DNA of 64,000 nt from Plecoglossus altivelis (GCA_036571765.1 BROE01000001.1:4663191-4727190); one strand, 5' to 3'. Positions 34,441 through 49,392 are shown, counted from the stretch's first letter. Made by a program: numbers and translations. The notes: a model not told the origin generated them from the sequence alone.

Positions 34441-34763
34441 TTCACTTACACACATTTTCTCAATTCACCTCGAGAGTGCCAACAACGACCTCAGCTGAAA
34501 GCGGCCTGCGGTCTCGCCCAATGCAAACTATTAAAAATAACAACCAAACTGTTTCTGAAGTTATCACATTGATCATCACGGTGGATACTGACGGATGCAC
34601 CAGTTTCTCGAGGATATAACTTGAGTCTGTTTCCATTTCGACGAGGCACCTTGCTTTCCAGGGAGTCCTCTTCACGCAAGAGTCGTCAAAACCACGGTGT
34701 AAAACTTCTGGAGGAATATAATTGTTTCAAGCCGAATTCTGTCTTGGCAGAGGGTCAGGAATC

Positions 34764-35052
34764 ATGGCGACACTTGCAGGAGGCATTCAGAGAATGATGC
34801 GACCAACTCCTCATCAGAACTACCCGCGAGGAGGATATTCATTGGAAGGTATTGTCAACAGCAACATCAAAAACTGCTGGTACCGTGTTCCTATATTTCA
34901 TGGAACGCGTTAGCCTATAATTTTATTGACACGTGACATTTGAGTTGGAGATGCAGTGTCATAACATCATTTCCACTCAATTATCGTATAATAAACATGT
35001 AGGCTGAACACTTACAGTCACTTACAGTCAGTGAATCTAGAAATGAAGAGCA

Positions 35053-35133
<81 letters not shown>

Positions 35134-38100
35134 TGGGAAGAGGGGGTACTGTACTATCAGAAAGGAAACATAAAAATAAAAAGCGCTAGCCTTTCTGTAT
35201 CATTAACATCCTATACCAGGCCTATGCTTAGGCCCACAGTGTGACATTGCAGGACTGATCCATTGTCAACGTTTCTGATACCGTTTTCTATGTAGTATAT
35301 TGTGTTAAGTTATTGTAACTATTATTGTGTTCAACTATTGTGATCCACTTTACCCCTACTTTATTCCTGCTCTCCAGTTTCCACCCCTTTGGGGCAGGGT
35401 CGCGTGAACCAACTCGGTGGTGTTTTCATCAACGGACGACCTCTTCCCAACCATATTCGGCACAAGATTGTGGAGATGGCCCATCACGGCGTCCGGCCGT
35501 GTGTCATCTCCCGCCAGCTCCGAGTGTCCCACGGCTGCGTTTCCAAAATCCTGTGCCGGTATCAGGAGACTGGTTCCATCAGACCCGGGGCGATCGGTGG
35601 CAGCAAACCAAAGGTGAGTAGTTTATGAGTCTTTCAGACACTGCGATTAAAATGTATGTTATGTGATCAATTTAGCGTATGTGCTACAACAGGGCTGCAA
35701 AAAGCGAAAGAAAAGTTTGACACCACTTTATAACATGTGTAAATAGGCATAGATTGTGCTGGTCGTCAACTGGCCGCAGTGCCGAAGAGTTAGAAAGGCG
35801 AACAGTTAATAGAATTGACTGCAAAAGTTAGTATATTTTGTATATTTAAATAACATTTATATTTTAAGTAGGCCTACTGAAACAAAATAGGCTCGTGTAG
35901 CACAATGTTGCTGCTACCTACATTAAATCACTCAAAATATGTAGTCTTCTAGTGAATTAACAAGCCTACACGTGTAACAAAAATTATTTTATATTTTTGT
36001 CATTTGTAGCAGACAACATCTCCAGACTTGGACAGAAAAATTGAGGAGTACAAGAGAGACAATCCTGGAATGTTCAGCTGGGAAATAAGGGATAAATTAT
36101 TGAAAGATGGAATCTGCGACAGGAACAACGTCCCGTCAGGTAAAAACATTTAAACAGATATTTGCCTAATTTTGTGGTAGGTCTAGACTGTTTGACTGAA
36201 ATCAGTTAAATTATATTTGGCATGTTTATGGAAACTATAAGATGTAGGGAGTACATGCTGTGCTAAGACTATCAATTATTGGGTGGAAAAATCTGGAACA
36301 TTTTAAAGAAGGCCCTATTTTAAAACGCAAATAATCAAATATTTCGGTCAAATTTTCTGACTACTCTTAGACTATAAGATCTTCAAGTTATTCCACTCAA
36401 GGCGAGTTTACATTCTTACTTTTAAAGTGAGTTCCATCAGTCGCATCATGCGCTGTAAATTCGGTGGAGTCGGGGAATACGAGGAAGATGATGATGAAAT
36501 CGAAAAGAGGGAATTGGAAGAGAGCGAACGACGGACGAAACACAGCATCGACGGCATTCTCGGGGACAGATGTGAGTTAACGAAAATAAATAAATAAATT
36601 GATGCATAGACAATGTCAATGTGTTGCCTCTGCGAAAAGACAGCCTATTTCTCTCTCAACAGTTTATACACATTGTGTGTGTGTGTGTGTGTGTGTTTTT
36701 TGGGGCGCTGGTGTATGTAATTCATGGCACAGTTAGCTTAATGATTCTGCATATGCAGGCCTATTTCTTACAGTTAAGAAACATTGAGAAGTTATAATTT
36801 AGAAAAATTCTCTAAACATTTAGGCAAAGGCCTTAATGTTATATGTATCATACATTGTTGATCATGATGAATTAGGCTGGACACGGCTTTTGCCCTCGTG
36901 GGCTCTCATCTCGAAAACATCCAACCTAGAAGCAAATGTGTCTGTTTGGAAATATTTCGTTGAAATTATTTATTTATTTGATATATATATATATTATTAT
37001 TTGAGGATTGAATGACGTGACAACATCAATAGTTTGATTATTTCAGAGTTCAGGCTTGTGGGCTGTTGATATTTTATTTCAAACTTGAATAGCTTCAAAT
37101 GTTAGGAATAACCTTGTTCCACGCGGATGGGCTATGAGACAAATAAAGATGGCTAATATTGAAGCTGGAATTATCGATAGAAGCCAGCTTTAAGATGCTA
37201 TCGTTTCTATCAAAAGCAGGGACAAAAATTATACATTTAATCAAACATTTACACAACTTTTCCATGCCGTAAGAAACGGTCTCTTGCACATAATCGGACA
37301 CTTGAGGATGAACTTGGGGGACAAAAGCGCGAGAGTCCATTGAAACTCACACTTCGGGTTTAGGTGCACAAAGCCTGCTATAGCGAGCGGCTCAGTGGTG
37401 TACAAAAAGACGCCAAATCTTTTCAATATGCAGAGAGAAAAGGAGAAAAAATGCGCTGACAAAGGCTTAGGAGAAGACATTACGGACCCGCAATGACCGA
37501 TGAATTATTCAAGGAGTTCCAATAGGCTCCACTCAGACACATTTTATAGACTGCACGCTCAGAGAAAATGCCAATTTTCGCCTACAAAATGTTCATTTTG
37601 GGGCTTAATTCAGCGATAGGCGATGGCGCTTGCCTTTCAGAAAGAAAGAGAATTGCCCCTCCCATTAAGCGACCCGTTGTCGCAGGTCTCTCTGAACACC
37701 TGTTGAATTGTGACCTGTTGAAGATATAAGGAATGTGACCTCTCTCCTGAGGGACAGAGCGATTGTCAAGTCGAACATTTTCAATGTAGTTGTGGCAGTT
37801 GAGAAACCGCTGATGTTATTATGTGGAATCCAGAACGTTGGTCCCGTGGCCTGATCCTCTCGTCACCCGTTTGAGTAGACTTAAATAAACTTTACTTTCG
37901 CAAGATAAACAACACATTACTGATCGCAGCTTCAATTTATGACTTCACTTAGCACCCTCAAGAACGCTGACCTCATTAGATGGATCACTGTCCCTGCGCT
38001 TTTACGTGCACTATTGTTACAGCGGTTGCTTAGTGCGCATGGTGCTCAGTCAGTCAGCGCTGTTAAAACCTTTTCTAGTAGATTAAATACAAACCTTTTA

Positions 38101-40042
38101 TTTCTTCCCACTTTCATCTGGGGACAAAGCCCGCCCCTTTCCTCTTCGCCCAGGGCGCGAGCATTCATGCAATATCTATAGCCACTTCCCTCTCCCCCTT
38201 TCAGGCGAAGCATCTCGAATACAGATCAGCAGAGGCAATTGACTCCACAAACCGTTTAAAAGTGACTCTCCATGAGCGTTTGTTTGGCTAAGATTTGTGA
38301 TGTTGATATGTTTGAAACAAGATTATTATTGGCCTAATACGGCAAATGCATTTGCACAGGCGATTTGTGTTTGAGTTGTATCTACTTAATGTAATAGTTT
38401 GATATGAGTTGTCCTTAATTTGGGATATGTATGTATATGATAAGGTACTTATATGTATTATTGATCATATAATTCATTTTTTCAAAGAATTGTCTTTAGA
38501 ATGATAAAATACATTTAAAAAATATTTGGGGGATTTCCAATCATCAGAGGACACGAGTTTGTGCACGATCCATCGTGCTTTTATTTTCTCTTGCTGGTGC
38601 ATTTTGCCTGCACACCAGCTAATTATTTTAGTGATGATGTCACAAACTAAGTGAATAACTAGATATCAGACACTGAATAGAGTGCGATGAAATCTCGATG
38701 AACTTAATTTTTTTTGCAGGGGGGGGGGGGGGTAATCTTTTTGGTACCTTGATATATACTGGCAGTATTTCACTCTTGTGTGTCAACGTGGAAGCAGTCG
38801 TTTTCATCCTTTTACAGCTCTTCATTAGAATGTGAAAAGAGTGTTTTGGGTTGTGAGAGAGTGTCCTCTGGCCAAATATTGATTAAGTAGGTGTTTGTAG
38901 AGTCTATTGTTGCGGAAGAGAGAGGCCTGTTGCTCTCCTGCCCTTTCTCCTCCGTCACTATTGTGAAGTTGCCTTAAGTGCTAAGATCAAAGCTGGCCCA
39001 TTTAGATTTATTTGTCTGGGAAAAAACCCCCACTGTAGCAAAGGTTTGCGGGACAGAAGTACAGCCTGTAGCGGCCCTCTGCAGATCTGTATGGCATTAG
39101 TAAGAGCTTCAGGCATTGGAGGAAAAGGATGCCTTCAAGCACTGGTAAATTTCCTCTAATAAGGAAATGATTCCAATGTTGTTGAATCATGGACTTCCTG
39201 TTTCAACACAAATGATGAGTGTGGGGACGTTTAGTCTCAAGCATGATGGCTTGATAAATTAAGTTCCTGTTTCTTGTTTCAAAGCGCTTTTTAATTTTTT
39301 TGGTGCAGTTAATCAGACTTTTTACAGCACTGATTTTAGGAACACTGGTGAATATGATTGGCTCCCTTTTTTTAGTCCCGGAGCAATAAGACTTACTAAA
39401 TGTTTAAGTAAAAAAGTGTTACTTAAAACATTCTAACAGGTACCCATATGATTAATAAATGGCGCCCTTTTATTCATATGCGTTTATAATCTATAACACC
39501 ACCCCTTCAGCCTCATTTAGCTAATTAGAAGGAACCAAGTCATGAAATCGAAGAAGCCTGCTACTACAGATTTCATTTCGGACAACAGGGTGAGGGAGAG
39601 AGAGAGAGGGAGAGAGAGAGAAGGAGAGGGGAGAGAGAGAGAGGGAGAGAGAGAGAGGGAGAGAGAGAGAGAGGAGAAGAAAAAAGAGAGAGCTCAGAAA
39701 TACAAACAGTCAAAGGGATAACTTCTCATGAAAGGGAATCCCGCGGTGCCAAATTGAATAAGCCCAGTTCTTTCAAATCTGCCATGGTGAACGCAGTCAA
39801 CATGTAATAATTGGTTTCATTGAGGTGCATTCCGACAATCTGCTGCCATTCTCCAGCCTCTATTGTCCTGGCCAGGCAAACAGCCAGGGGGACAGGAGGA
39901 ATCAAGTACTGACAAAACATGAAAGATTTAGCTGCTTTTGTTAGAGAAAACTGAGTAGGACTTTGTTTGTGTAAATAAAGTGCAAGGACCTGGCTCCCTG
40001 GGACTATGCATCAAGCTAAAGAGAAGGAAAAAGGTATAGAGC

Positions 40043-40109
<67 letters not shown>

Positions 40110-42734
40110 CATGCATGGGGATGGACGCTAAGCTTGAGGGTAGGCGGAGGAGAGCTCTGGGTCTTCGGAGAGCAGGACTTCATATATAAACCATTAAAAC
40201 CAATTACATTGTTTCATAACCTCCTAACTCCTCTGGGACATTTAGGAACACAAACGAAACACATCTCTCTCACACACACAGGTCTGTACATTAGCACACA
40301 GGCCAGGGATAACCCCCCACCCCTACCCTCACCCCCATCCCCAACCAATGAGACGTTAGACACCATGTTTACTGTGTATTAGGCAGCGGTCTCTGAATGG
40401 TCATGCTCTCTTAGTGGCTGGAGCGAGGCCTGGGAGAGAGAGAGGCCACTGTCTCCAGAATCCACTGACGGCCAGGAGACTTGGAGCCACTGGTGGAATG
40501 TTTTCGAATGGCAAGTCCCTTGTTAGGTCTGTGCAACAGAGAACACTCTCCTGCCTCTCTCCGGGTGTGCATCTGTGTGTGTGTGTGACGAGTGTTTCCC
40601 TGGCCTGTGTTGCCTACTACTGCGCAGTATGCCAAAGCCCAAATCCACAATACCAGGAATTCATCTCTGTCCCTTGGGAGACACTCAGGAAGGCGCAATC
40701 CCCATTTATTTCAGGGATAAGAGTTTTATTTGACACAGTTAGCTAGATACAGTCAGAGAGCTTGTGTCCTTAATACTAGGCTTTAACATAAAAGTGACGT
40801 TTGCTACGCTCAAACTCTGTAGTTTGAGTCTTGCACATTTTATTTTGCAAGTTGTTGCACTTTCATAGCCAGAAGAATTCAATACATGATGCAAGAAATT
40901 TTCCTCTGTCATAACTTCCTTTTAAAATATTCTCTCATACCCCCCCCCCCCACACACACACACACGCACGCGCACACACACGAACCACATTTACTCTCAC
41001 TGACAATACAACAGCAACATCACTCTCAAAGCTCTCAAAGAGAAAAAAAAATCCACACTGGCTTATCTGCAACTGAATACAGACACTATGCTTCATTAAA
41101 GCCTCTTTCTCCCCCCGGCTCAGGCATTGTGATCCTTCAATATTAATTCAAAGGACAATTAATGAATGCAGGGCAACTTTGAAGTGAGAGGCTGGGGTCT
41201 TGCCCTGGGCCTGCCCCTCACCGCTGATGTACTCTCCAGTCTCTCTGACTTGCCCCGGAGACACTTGCGAACGACTGAAAGGGAGGGAACAAGCAATGGA
41301 AAGGCCAAGGAGAGGAGCAACTCTTATAAAAAGAGCTCTCTATTGCCTTGGAAGTATTAGCCAAGCAAAACTCTGTGATGGGGTGGAACAAGGGAGCCGG
41401 GAGAGAAAAGGGGTCGGGGGCGAGGGGGCGAGGGGGTGAGGGGGTGAGGGGGTGAGGGGAACTGGGCAAAATGAGCACAAAGGGATAGTTAATTGAGTAA
41501 AGCCAGACAGCGTTGTCAATCACTTAACTTTGTTTAGCCTCCGCAGTCTTTTTTTTGGGGGGGGGGGAGGGCCTGTATGGTTCAGAGCTTACAGAACTGG
41601 GGAGCCCAATCCAACTGGATTCTTCTGGAGCAAAAACTACTGAACAGTGTCCAAGTTTGGTTTTTAGTTTTGTTTGCATCAGTCAGTTCCTTGGCGAGTT
41701 ACACGAAGAACAGCTTGCCAGTTCACTCAGGAGTATGACACCAACACGCACAGCATACGTCCGACCTGCGCTGCCGTTCCATGAACGGCGTCGTCCAAAT
41801 CCCCCTTGAAAACACGCTCCGTGTCTTGGGAGCATGTAGTGGCAGAGGAGGAGGACGGCGACCGTGGAATGTGGTGATGGTTTCTCTCTGTGTGAAGTTG
41901 TAGCGGGCTGGTGTTGGGCTGCGAGAGGTCAGCAGTCTCCCCTCTCCTCGGCCAGAACACAGGGCGGTAGCCTAAGAGAGAGAGAGAGGGGAGGAGGGCG
42001 GGTCGTAGGTTAACCTGGGGTCACTGCCTGTTAAAACCATCGCTCCGGAGGCAAGAGGAGGGTTACAATAATGTTTTGGGTGAGATGACAGCTAATGGAC
42101 TCAGTGACTACTGAGGTAGCCAAGGGAACAGTAGGTGCAAGAATTCCAGACTGATTCTTAAATGCTAACAGCGTTTCCCTGGGGATGGAACATTTCTACG
42201 AGAGCTGGAAGTATTACTCTGAGTATTCCTGGGACTGAAGCAGCAGTGAAGTGACAGATTTAACAAACAAAGATCAGCTGGTTCGGGTGGTTGAGTGTAG
42301 GAGGAGAGAGGGCTTGTGAGAGGGTTGGTCAAAGTTCTGGAGGCTGGATGAGGGGTTGGGTTAGTATGGATGTGGCCAACGCTGAGGTACGTGCTGCGCC
42401 AAGGGTTGTGTTTAATAGGCCAGGCTGGGGGTGGGGCCTGCAGCGAGGTGGAACGTGCGGCCAAGCGGGCCCGTCGAGGTGTCCCCTGCGTGGGCTTTGA
42501 GACAATGCTTTGTCGCCTGTCTCTAGGGGGGACGTGCCACCGGGAAACTGTCACTGAGATCCACTGAGCTTGAGAGCATCTACCCCACACTGGGCACACA
42601 GGATGGCCGCAGGCAGGACACCATTTGTGTGGCTTTTTTTGTCGCTTCAGCTCTATTAGACAGTGATAAATCTTTTAACTTCATATCAGCAGGGCTCTTT
42701 GTTTGCACTATGGATGGACCCCTTCCCTCTCTTT

Positions 42735-42794
<60 letters not shown>

Positions 42795-43481
42795 CTTGCT
42801 CTCTTTCAGGTTCTTTCCACATCTCTCCAGTCCGCCAATCTATCTTTTTCTTTATCTTTGCCTTTAACTTTCTGTCCATGGTTCCCTCTTTCTCTGTCTA
42901 TCGCACCACTTTCTCTCTCGCTCCTTTACTGGATATTACTTGAATATAAACGTATCAAAACGAATACATCTGACTCCACACTGTCGCTCTGTCTGTCTCT
43001 CTCTTTCTCCCTCTCTCCCTCAATCTCCTCTCTCTCGCAGCTGCAGCATTCGTTGGGCTCTTTAACAAATGAAGTGAGCAGCTCCACTTCTTTTCACCCC
43101 CCTCTCCCCTATTTTACCCCCAATGGGTTAACTTCAGCTGGGCTAAGGAGCTGTCAGTTAGCCAGTCAGTCTCCCCCTCTGGTGCATCTGCCGGTCTTGG
43201 CCCTTTGGAAACATGCTCTCCTTTATTCAGTAGTCTAGGCCCTCACACTAGCCTGGGCTGCATGAAAGGCCCAAATCTACTTCTTGGAGCAAATAACTAG
43301 TTCATTTGTCTCTTCTGCCCTTTGTCTTGTGGTAGGGAACATATGTCACTGGCTCAATTACCCCTGTCTATTAACTGGCCCCTGAGGAAGAGACACCAAT
43401 ACCCCTACTCACACATGGCCATAAACTGTCCCATCTGGTCCTCCTCCATTTCTCCCTCTCTCTCTCTCTCTCTCTCTCTCC

Positions 43482-43526
<45 letters not shown>

Positions 43527-45041
43527 AGACCGTTCCTCTCTGGATGCATTCTATCATTTCCTTATTGCCTCCAAGAACCACCACCTCCTTTCTCCACCTT
43601 GCATGCATAGTGTGTGATTTTGGGTGGTGTGTGTGTGTGTCTTTCTGTAATCTTAAGGTCTGTCAGAGTGGCAGAGGCCATAATTCCAGTCTCAAACCTT
43701 GGCCCGCTGTGTGATGCATCGTAAACATGAGCACACTACTGCTTTTCCTACCAGGTTTGATGTTAATAGGATAGGACAGATTGAAGGCTGACATCTGTGC
43801 TCTGCTACACTGCCTGTCAGTCAGCTCCCTGGATAGATGAATCGTTTGGTTTGGCCCAGGTTGGTGGGTCTTTGGAGTGTGTGTGGATCTATAATCAGTT
43901 AAAGACACCTGCTGCTCTATTTGTTAAACATGGCAGCCGTTTATTAGACTGACATGCAGTATATTTTTGGGGAGGTGTCAGCACTAAGTAATTTTCCCCT
44001 CAGGGAACAATATCAAAATAATAATTCATCTTTTCACTTCCTTTCTTTCCGTCGACACAGCTGAGTTCTGATTGGCTGTGGGATGTTCTCAGTGCCCCAG
44101 CCCAAGAGCGGCGGCGTAAAATTCGATTTGAGTGTTTAAGTGAGGAGGTCGAGGCCTCCTATTGTGTGTTTAGTATCCTCTTCTCCTATTTGTTGATGGG
44201 AATGTGTGGGAACGCGCTCCTCCGCCCGCCAAAGCATTGGGCCACAGAGTCGGCTTCCGAGACGCCTCCTTGACGCTGCCTCAAGCGGCCAACAAACGCA
44301 GGGGTTGTCAGGGGAGGAGAGGGCGGAGGGAGCGTAGATGGAGAAGGGAGAGGGTGGAGGGCGAGTAAAGGAGAGGAAGAAGAGGAGGAGGAACAGAAGT
44401 GGGAGCAACGCGGAGTGAAGCGGGTGGGACGGCAGGGTCAGAGCTTGGATGTGACACCGTCCACTTCCAGTCAGCCCCCCCTCCCTTCCCCTTCCTACCC
44501 CCTCCCCCCCACACACTCGCCCCAGCATCCATCTCCAGGTGCCTTTAGCCTCTAACCCCCCCACCTCCATCCACACTCTTGTAACAAACCCCACTCCTCC
44601 CTCAGGCTATGGGGGAGATGACAAGGGAAAAGGGGGTGCTGGAGGGTGGTGGCGAGGGGGGGTTGAGGCGCTCCCCTGCTGTGCTCCTCCACATCCCTCC
44701 CAGTGGCCCTTCTCCGGCCCCTCTGTGTGCCCCCTCCCCCTCTCGTGCCCCCCCCCCCTCCTGCTGGGCAGGTGACAGGCCCCTGAATGCTGGCCTGGCC
44801 GCTCTGATGGCTCTTGCAGATGGAGCGTGGTAATCGGGCCAATAGACCCCTGCCACAGGCATCCCCCTTCCCCGCACACAAAGCCCCACATAGCCCCCTC
44901 CTGATCACAGAGAGAGGGAGAGAGAGAGAGAGAATGGGTGAGGAAGGGAGAGAGAGCCAAAGGATGCTAAACGTAACACTGTCGTTTGCCATTAAGGGAG
45001 AGATCATGATGGAGTGTTTTCCAGGGAGCCACTAATAATAA

Positions 45042-45079
<38 letters not shown>

Positions 45080-46386
45080 TAAAGGGAGTGAAAAGGAGAG
45101 CCCTACCCTGAACCAATAGTCAACATGATACAGTGTCACTGTGGGGCTCTCTGCTCTCTCCACTTTTATGAGCTCTTTCTCTCTGTCGTTAAAGAGCCTC
45201 TCTCTTTCAGTACCGTCCCTGTTCCTTGCTCTGCTTTTTTTTCTTCCTCTTTCTACCCTCTTGTTTTGAAATGGTAATGAGTGTGTTGTTGTCTGTCGGT
45301 TTACTTAGTCAGTCTGGTGATGAACGCCCATCCGTGGTTTCGTGTTGACGGACGGTACAGAGTCATATTTGGACAGACTGAGCCCCGCAACTGTCACAAA
45401 AATAAGCAATATCACTTTGGGTTTACACAAATATTATTGTTGATATTCGAATGGAACTCAAACTTTTCTCAAGCATGCTAACTTCCTAGTCAATATTTTG
45501 AATGGTCTGTCCCAGCAAAAAAAAAATATTTCTTTCCCTGGCAACGAGCAATTGTCCCTCCCATGAGCCTCTCTGGTAGCGTGGCTCCTAGTCCCCATGT
45601 AATAAAGATCTCTTCCCCTCGCTGGAGACTGAGGCCTGTGGCGATGGTTGAGAGCGGAGCAGAGCCCAATTCCCGGGGCACCAAATCCTCCTGTAATGCC
45701 TGGTCAGACACACACTGGCAACCGGGACAAGCATTTCCTGATCATCTCCGGGGGCGATGGCAGGAGAGTCGGAGCCCTGGTCCCCCGCGTGTGCGACTCG
45801 CCACTTTTAATTAAACCTTTAAATCTCTCTCTCTCTATCTCTCTCTGTCCGTCTCCTCCTCTCTCTCTCCCTCCCTCTCAGTCCACCATTTCGAATAACC
45901 TCCATTCTGAAATGGAATGGAGACACTCTCTGTCTTCCACCACCTGTGTTCGAATTGTGGTCACATAGAAAGTGCAGCATTTGAGAGAAAGGGAAGGGCC
46001 CGACCACAGCCGATGCGTGTGTGCTTAGGGAAGAGTGGACCTGCATGTGCAAGGGGGGTGATTGCAGAAACGTAATGCTGGATAATAAGGGGCCTGTCAC
46101 GCTAGTTTGAGGTGCCTAATCATTATTAGATAGGAGGATGACCCTCCCCCATACGCTGCCATAGTTCCCCAGCTTAAGGCCTTGGGAGGCTGCCTTGACT
46201 CGCTCTTCTGCTGCCTCAGCCTCTAAAAGCCTCCTCTTCACTCCTCCGTTCCCTGCCTTTCTCCTTCTCTCTGTCTTTCTGTCATTTCCATGTGTCTGTC
46301 CCTTGGTCTCTCCATCCATCCATCTATCCATCCATTCATCTCTCTCTCTATGATCCTCTCGCTCTCTATTTCTACAATCCTTTCTC

Positions 46387-46440
<54 letters not shown>

Positions 46441-47593
46441 CCTCTCTCCTTCTCTCCCCTGACCAGGCTTCCCTTAAGGAAACAGACCAGGCAGCACCTG
46501 AGTTGCCTCAGGGGCCTCTGGCTCCATCCAGTCCCGAGTGGCGAGACAGGGCCAGACAGGGCCACCCCAGGGTACCCAGTCCCCTCTAAGCCCTGCTCCA
46601 ACCCACTCTGGGATCTCTTTTGATCACCCCAGGAGAGCCAATGTGATCCTGGTGGGATCTCCTTGTTGTGGTCCCCAACTCAATTGTTTCATTTGTCCAG
46701 TATTAGATGTTCTAGGCTGGATTCCTTTTTATTTTCTTGCATTGATCCACTTTGAACGGATGATTCAAATCAGTGACTCCACCGCATTGCGTGCGTGTGG
46801 TTGAATTGTTTTTTCGCTGTTGTTGAAACAGCCAGGCAATAAGTATGTGTTGTTCCTGCCTCCACAGCCAGCCAGTCAGACGAGGGCTCGGACGTGGACT
46901 CGGAGCCGGGCCTGCCTCTGAAGAGGAAGCAGCGGCGCAGTCGCACCACCTTCACGGCCGAGCAGCTGGAGGAGCTGGAGAGAGCCTTCGAGAGGACACA
47001 CTACCCTGACATCTACACCAGGGAGGAGCTGGCCCAGAGAGCCAAGCTCACCGAGGCCCGAGTACAGGTACGCACACTCACACACACACACACGCACGCA
47101 CGTATGCACGCATGCACACATGCACGCACACACGCACACACACACACACGCACATTTGCACACACACACACACACACACACACACTCGCAAACTCTCTCT
47201 CTCACACACAAACAACCTTTCTATTCTCTAGCCTGCTATCTGACACTCTCTCTGGCATGTTTCCATACAACCCTTCACACACTCAGGATGCACACTAAGA
47301 CAATATGAACACACACACACACTGTGCCCACTGTCTTTAGTGATTAAGGTTTCCTGTTTCGCTGGTGCTTCTGGGAAATATCTCAACAATTTACCAATAT
47401 CCCTCACTATGGCTGAATTGGAGCCTGTATTAATAGCCACTTGCTTAACCACATTTTTTTAATTTATGGCTCTAAATTCCGAGCATTTATTTGAACAAAT
47501 CTAAGATATAGGTCACTTTGATCTGACAGCACAACAGATGTTCTGATCATTATCTGTACAGCTGGTGGCTATTGTGCTCACTAAGCTCACTAA

Positions 47594-47642
<49 letters not shown>

Positions 47643-49345
47643 TTGCATAATACAGGCCCCATTCTCAAATTCATTAACATACTTGTACTTAGCTCTGTAA
47701 CATTCTTAGCTGTGACATCTAAAGTTGCTTGTGAACTTCTCACTGCTTCCGAAAGAAGTTGGTCAACGGACTGATCTATTCACCGCCCCCATTCTCAGGT
47801 GTGGTTCAGCAACAGGCGAGCTCGATGGAGGAAGCAGGCAGGAGCCAATCAGCTGATGGCATTCAATCACCTGATCCCCGGCGGTTTCCCGCCCTCTGCC
47901 ATGTCCAGCCTCCAGCCCTACCAGCTGTCTGACAGCCCCTACCCCCCCACCTCCATCTCCCAAGGTCAGTCTTCGCACAAACCAACTATCGCTCTTCATG
48001 CTTATCTCTCCTCGACATGGATGATCAACGACCTTTAATGGATGTTACTAGGATATTAACGTATGGAGATGAACATATCTGACTAAAGACCGTCTACTCT
48101 AAAGACCTAGTGTTACTCCCTCTCGGTCACCTTTAGCTCTTTCCCGCCCCCACTCCTCACATCGAAGCCCACCTTTCACTGTTCCCAGTCCCACTCACCC
48201 TGTGTTGATGCGCTGCTTTCCGGTTTTGCTGAGGCATTCTTAACCAAACCACACCCAACAAAAGACTCAGAACAGACAAAAATCCGGGCACTGGTTCCAT
48301 CGTCAGGGCCCCCCAGCCTCTCCCCCCCACCTCCGTGCACCAGACTGGGCTGGGCTCGTCAGCGGGGGCCCAGGATGGGGCCTCCACCTACTGCCTCTCC
48401 TCCGGGCGCCACAGCTTCTCCAGCTACTCCGACAGCTTCGTACCCACTCCGGCCCACGCCAACCAGGTCAACCCCTCCATCAGCAACGGGCTCTCGCCAC
48501 AGGTTTGTACGCAAACACCCGCACGAACGCACGCTTGTTATCGGGAAGCATGTCATGTTAGGGAACCTAGTCGTGTTTTGTTTCGATCCGAGTTGACGCT
48601 TTGAGAAACAAGTTGATGATGCATGGAGTGTACGACAGGGAGAGAGCGAGAGAGAGAGAGAGAGACGTCCCGGGAATTCAAAATAAGTCAAAGGAGGAGA
48701 TATCATGGGAGGAAGAGTGGCAGATGGACGATGACACAAATGAGAACTGAAAAGACAATTATGGACGATTACACACTCATCAGTGTCCATCGCGGATTCC
48801 CCCCTGCCCAGGAAGGGGCCACACTAACAGGCGGAAAACGAGCTTTTAACCACCTCAAAGGGTGGCCAGGCCTCACGCAAAGCATGCTGGGTACTGGGTC
48901 CCCTGAGAGAGAGAGGGGGGGGGGGGGTGGGTAGACGGGCTCTCGGTCTCCTGCTGAGCAGAGATAAAATGTCGCCTCAAGCAACTTGGTTTCTGTCTCC
49001 TTGGCAAGGGCTCAGCCTGAGGGTGTGAGGATTTCATTAGGAAGGCCTGTTTTATCTGTCCTGACGCAGGCGTGCAGGTGGAAAATGATAGCAGAACGCT
49101 ATTTGGGGTAGATTACTCCATGGTTTGAGCTTAGCTGAATCATCTCACGTCATCTCAAGCCTCAGTTCATCGCCCCCTCGGGCTAATGTTTGTGACGATC
49201 ACACACTGTCGGCTGCACATGCAACTTTCCCCACCTACAACCCAAACGGCTGTCCTTGATCCAGATGGAACCAACGGAAGCAGAGAACCTTGCTTTCGAT
49301 CAAATGGGGTGTTTATCAGGAACCCAAAACAAGAGAAGTAGTGAA

Positions 49346-49392
<47 letters not shown>

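Larger units (their letters stand above)
36572..46867 (+). other. pax3: pax3 intron 4 (10.3 kb)
   Basis: The largest intron, splitting the octapeptide exon from the homeodomain exon, as in mammals, where intron 4 contains neural-crest enhancers. No coding exon seen. Microsatellites: GA at 39596-39690 and 40048-40106; CT at 42738-42792, 43454-43523 and 46389-46438; GA at 45049-45077. Between them are AT-rich non-repetitive islands (36730-38560, 39430-39590, 43915-44130, 45430-45560) that are the best places to look for conserved elements. Confidence 0.75.

Noticed and set aside
39726..39920. 64-residue minus-strand frame ([17 protein letters not shown]) in pax3 intron 4
   Set aside because: Not repeat-derived, but it has no recognisable domain or clear splice sites and lies inside an intron; chance frame is more likely.
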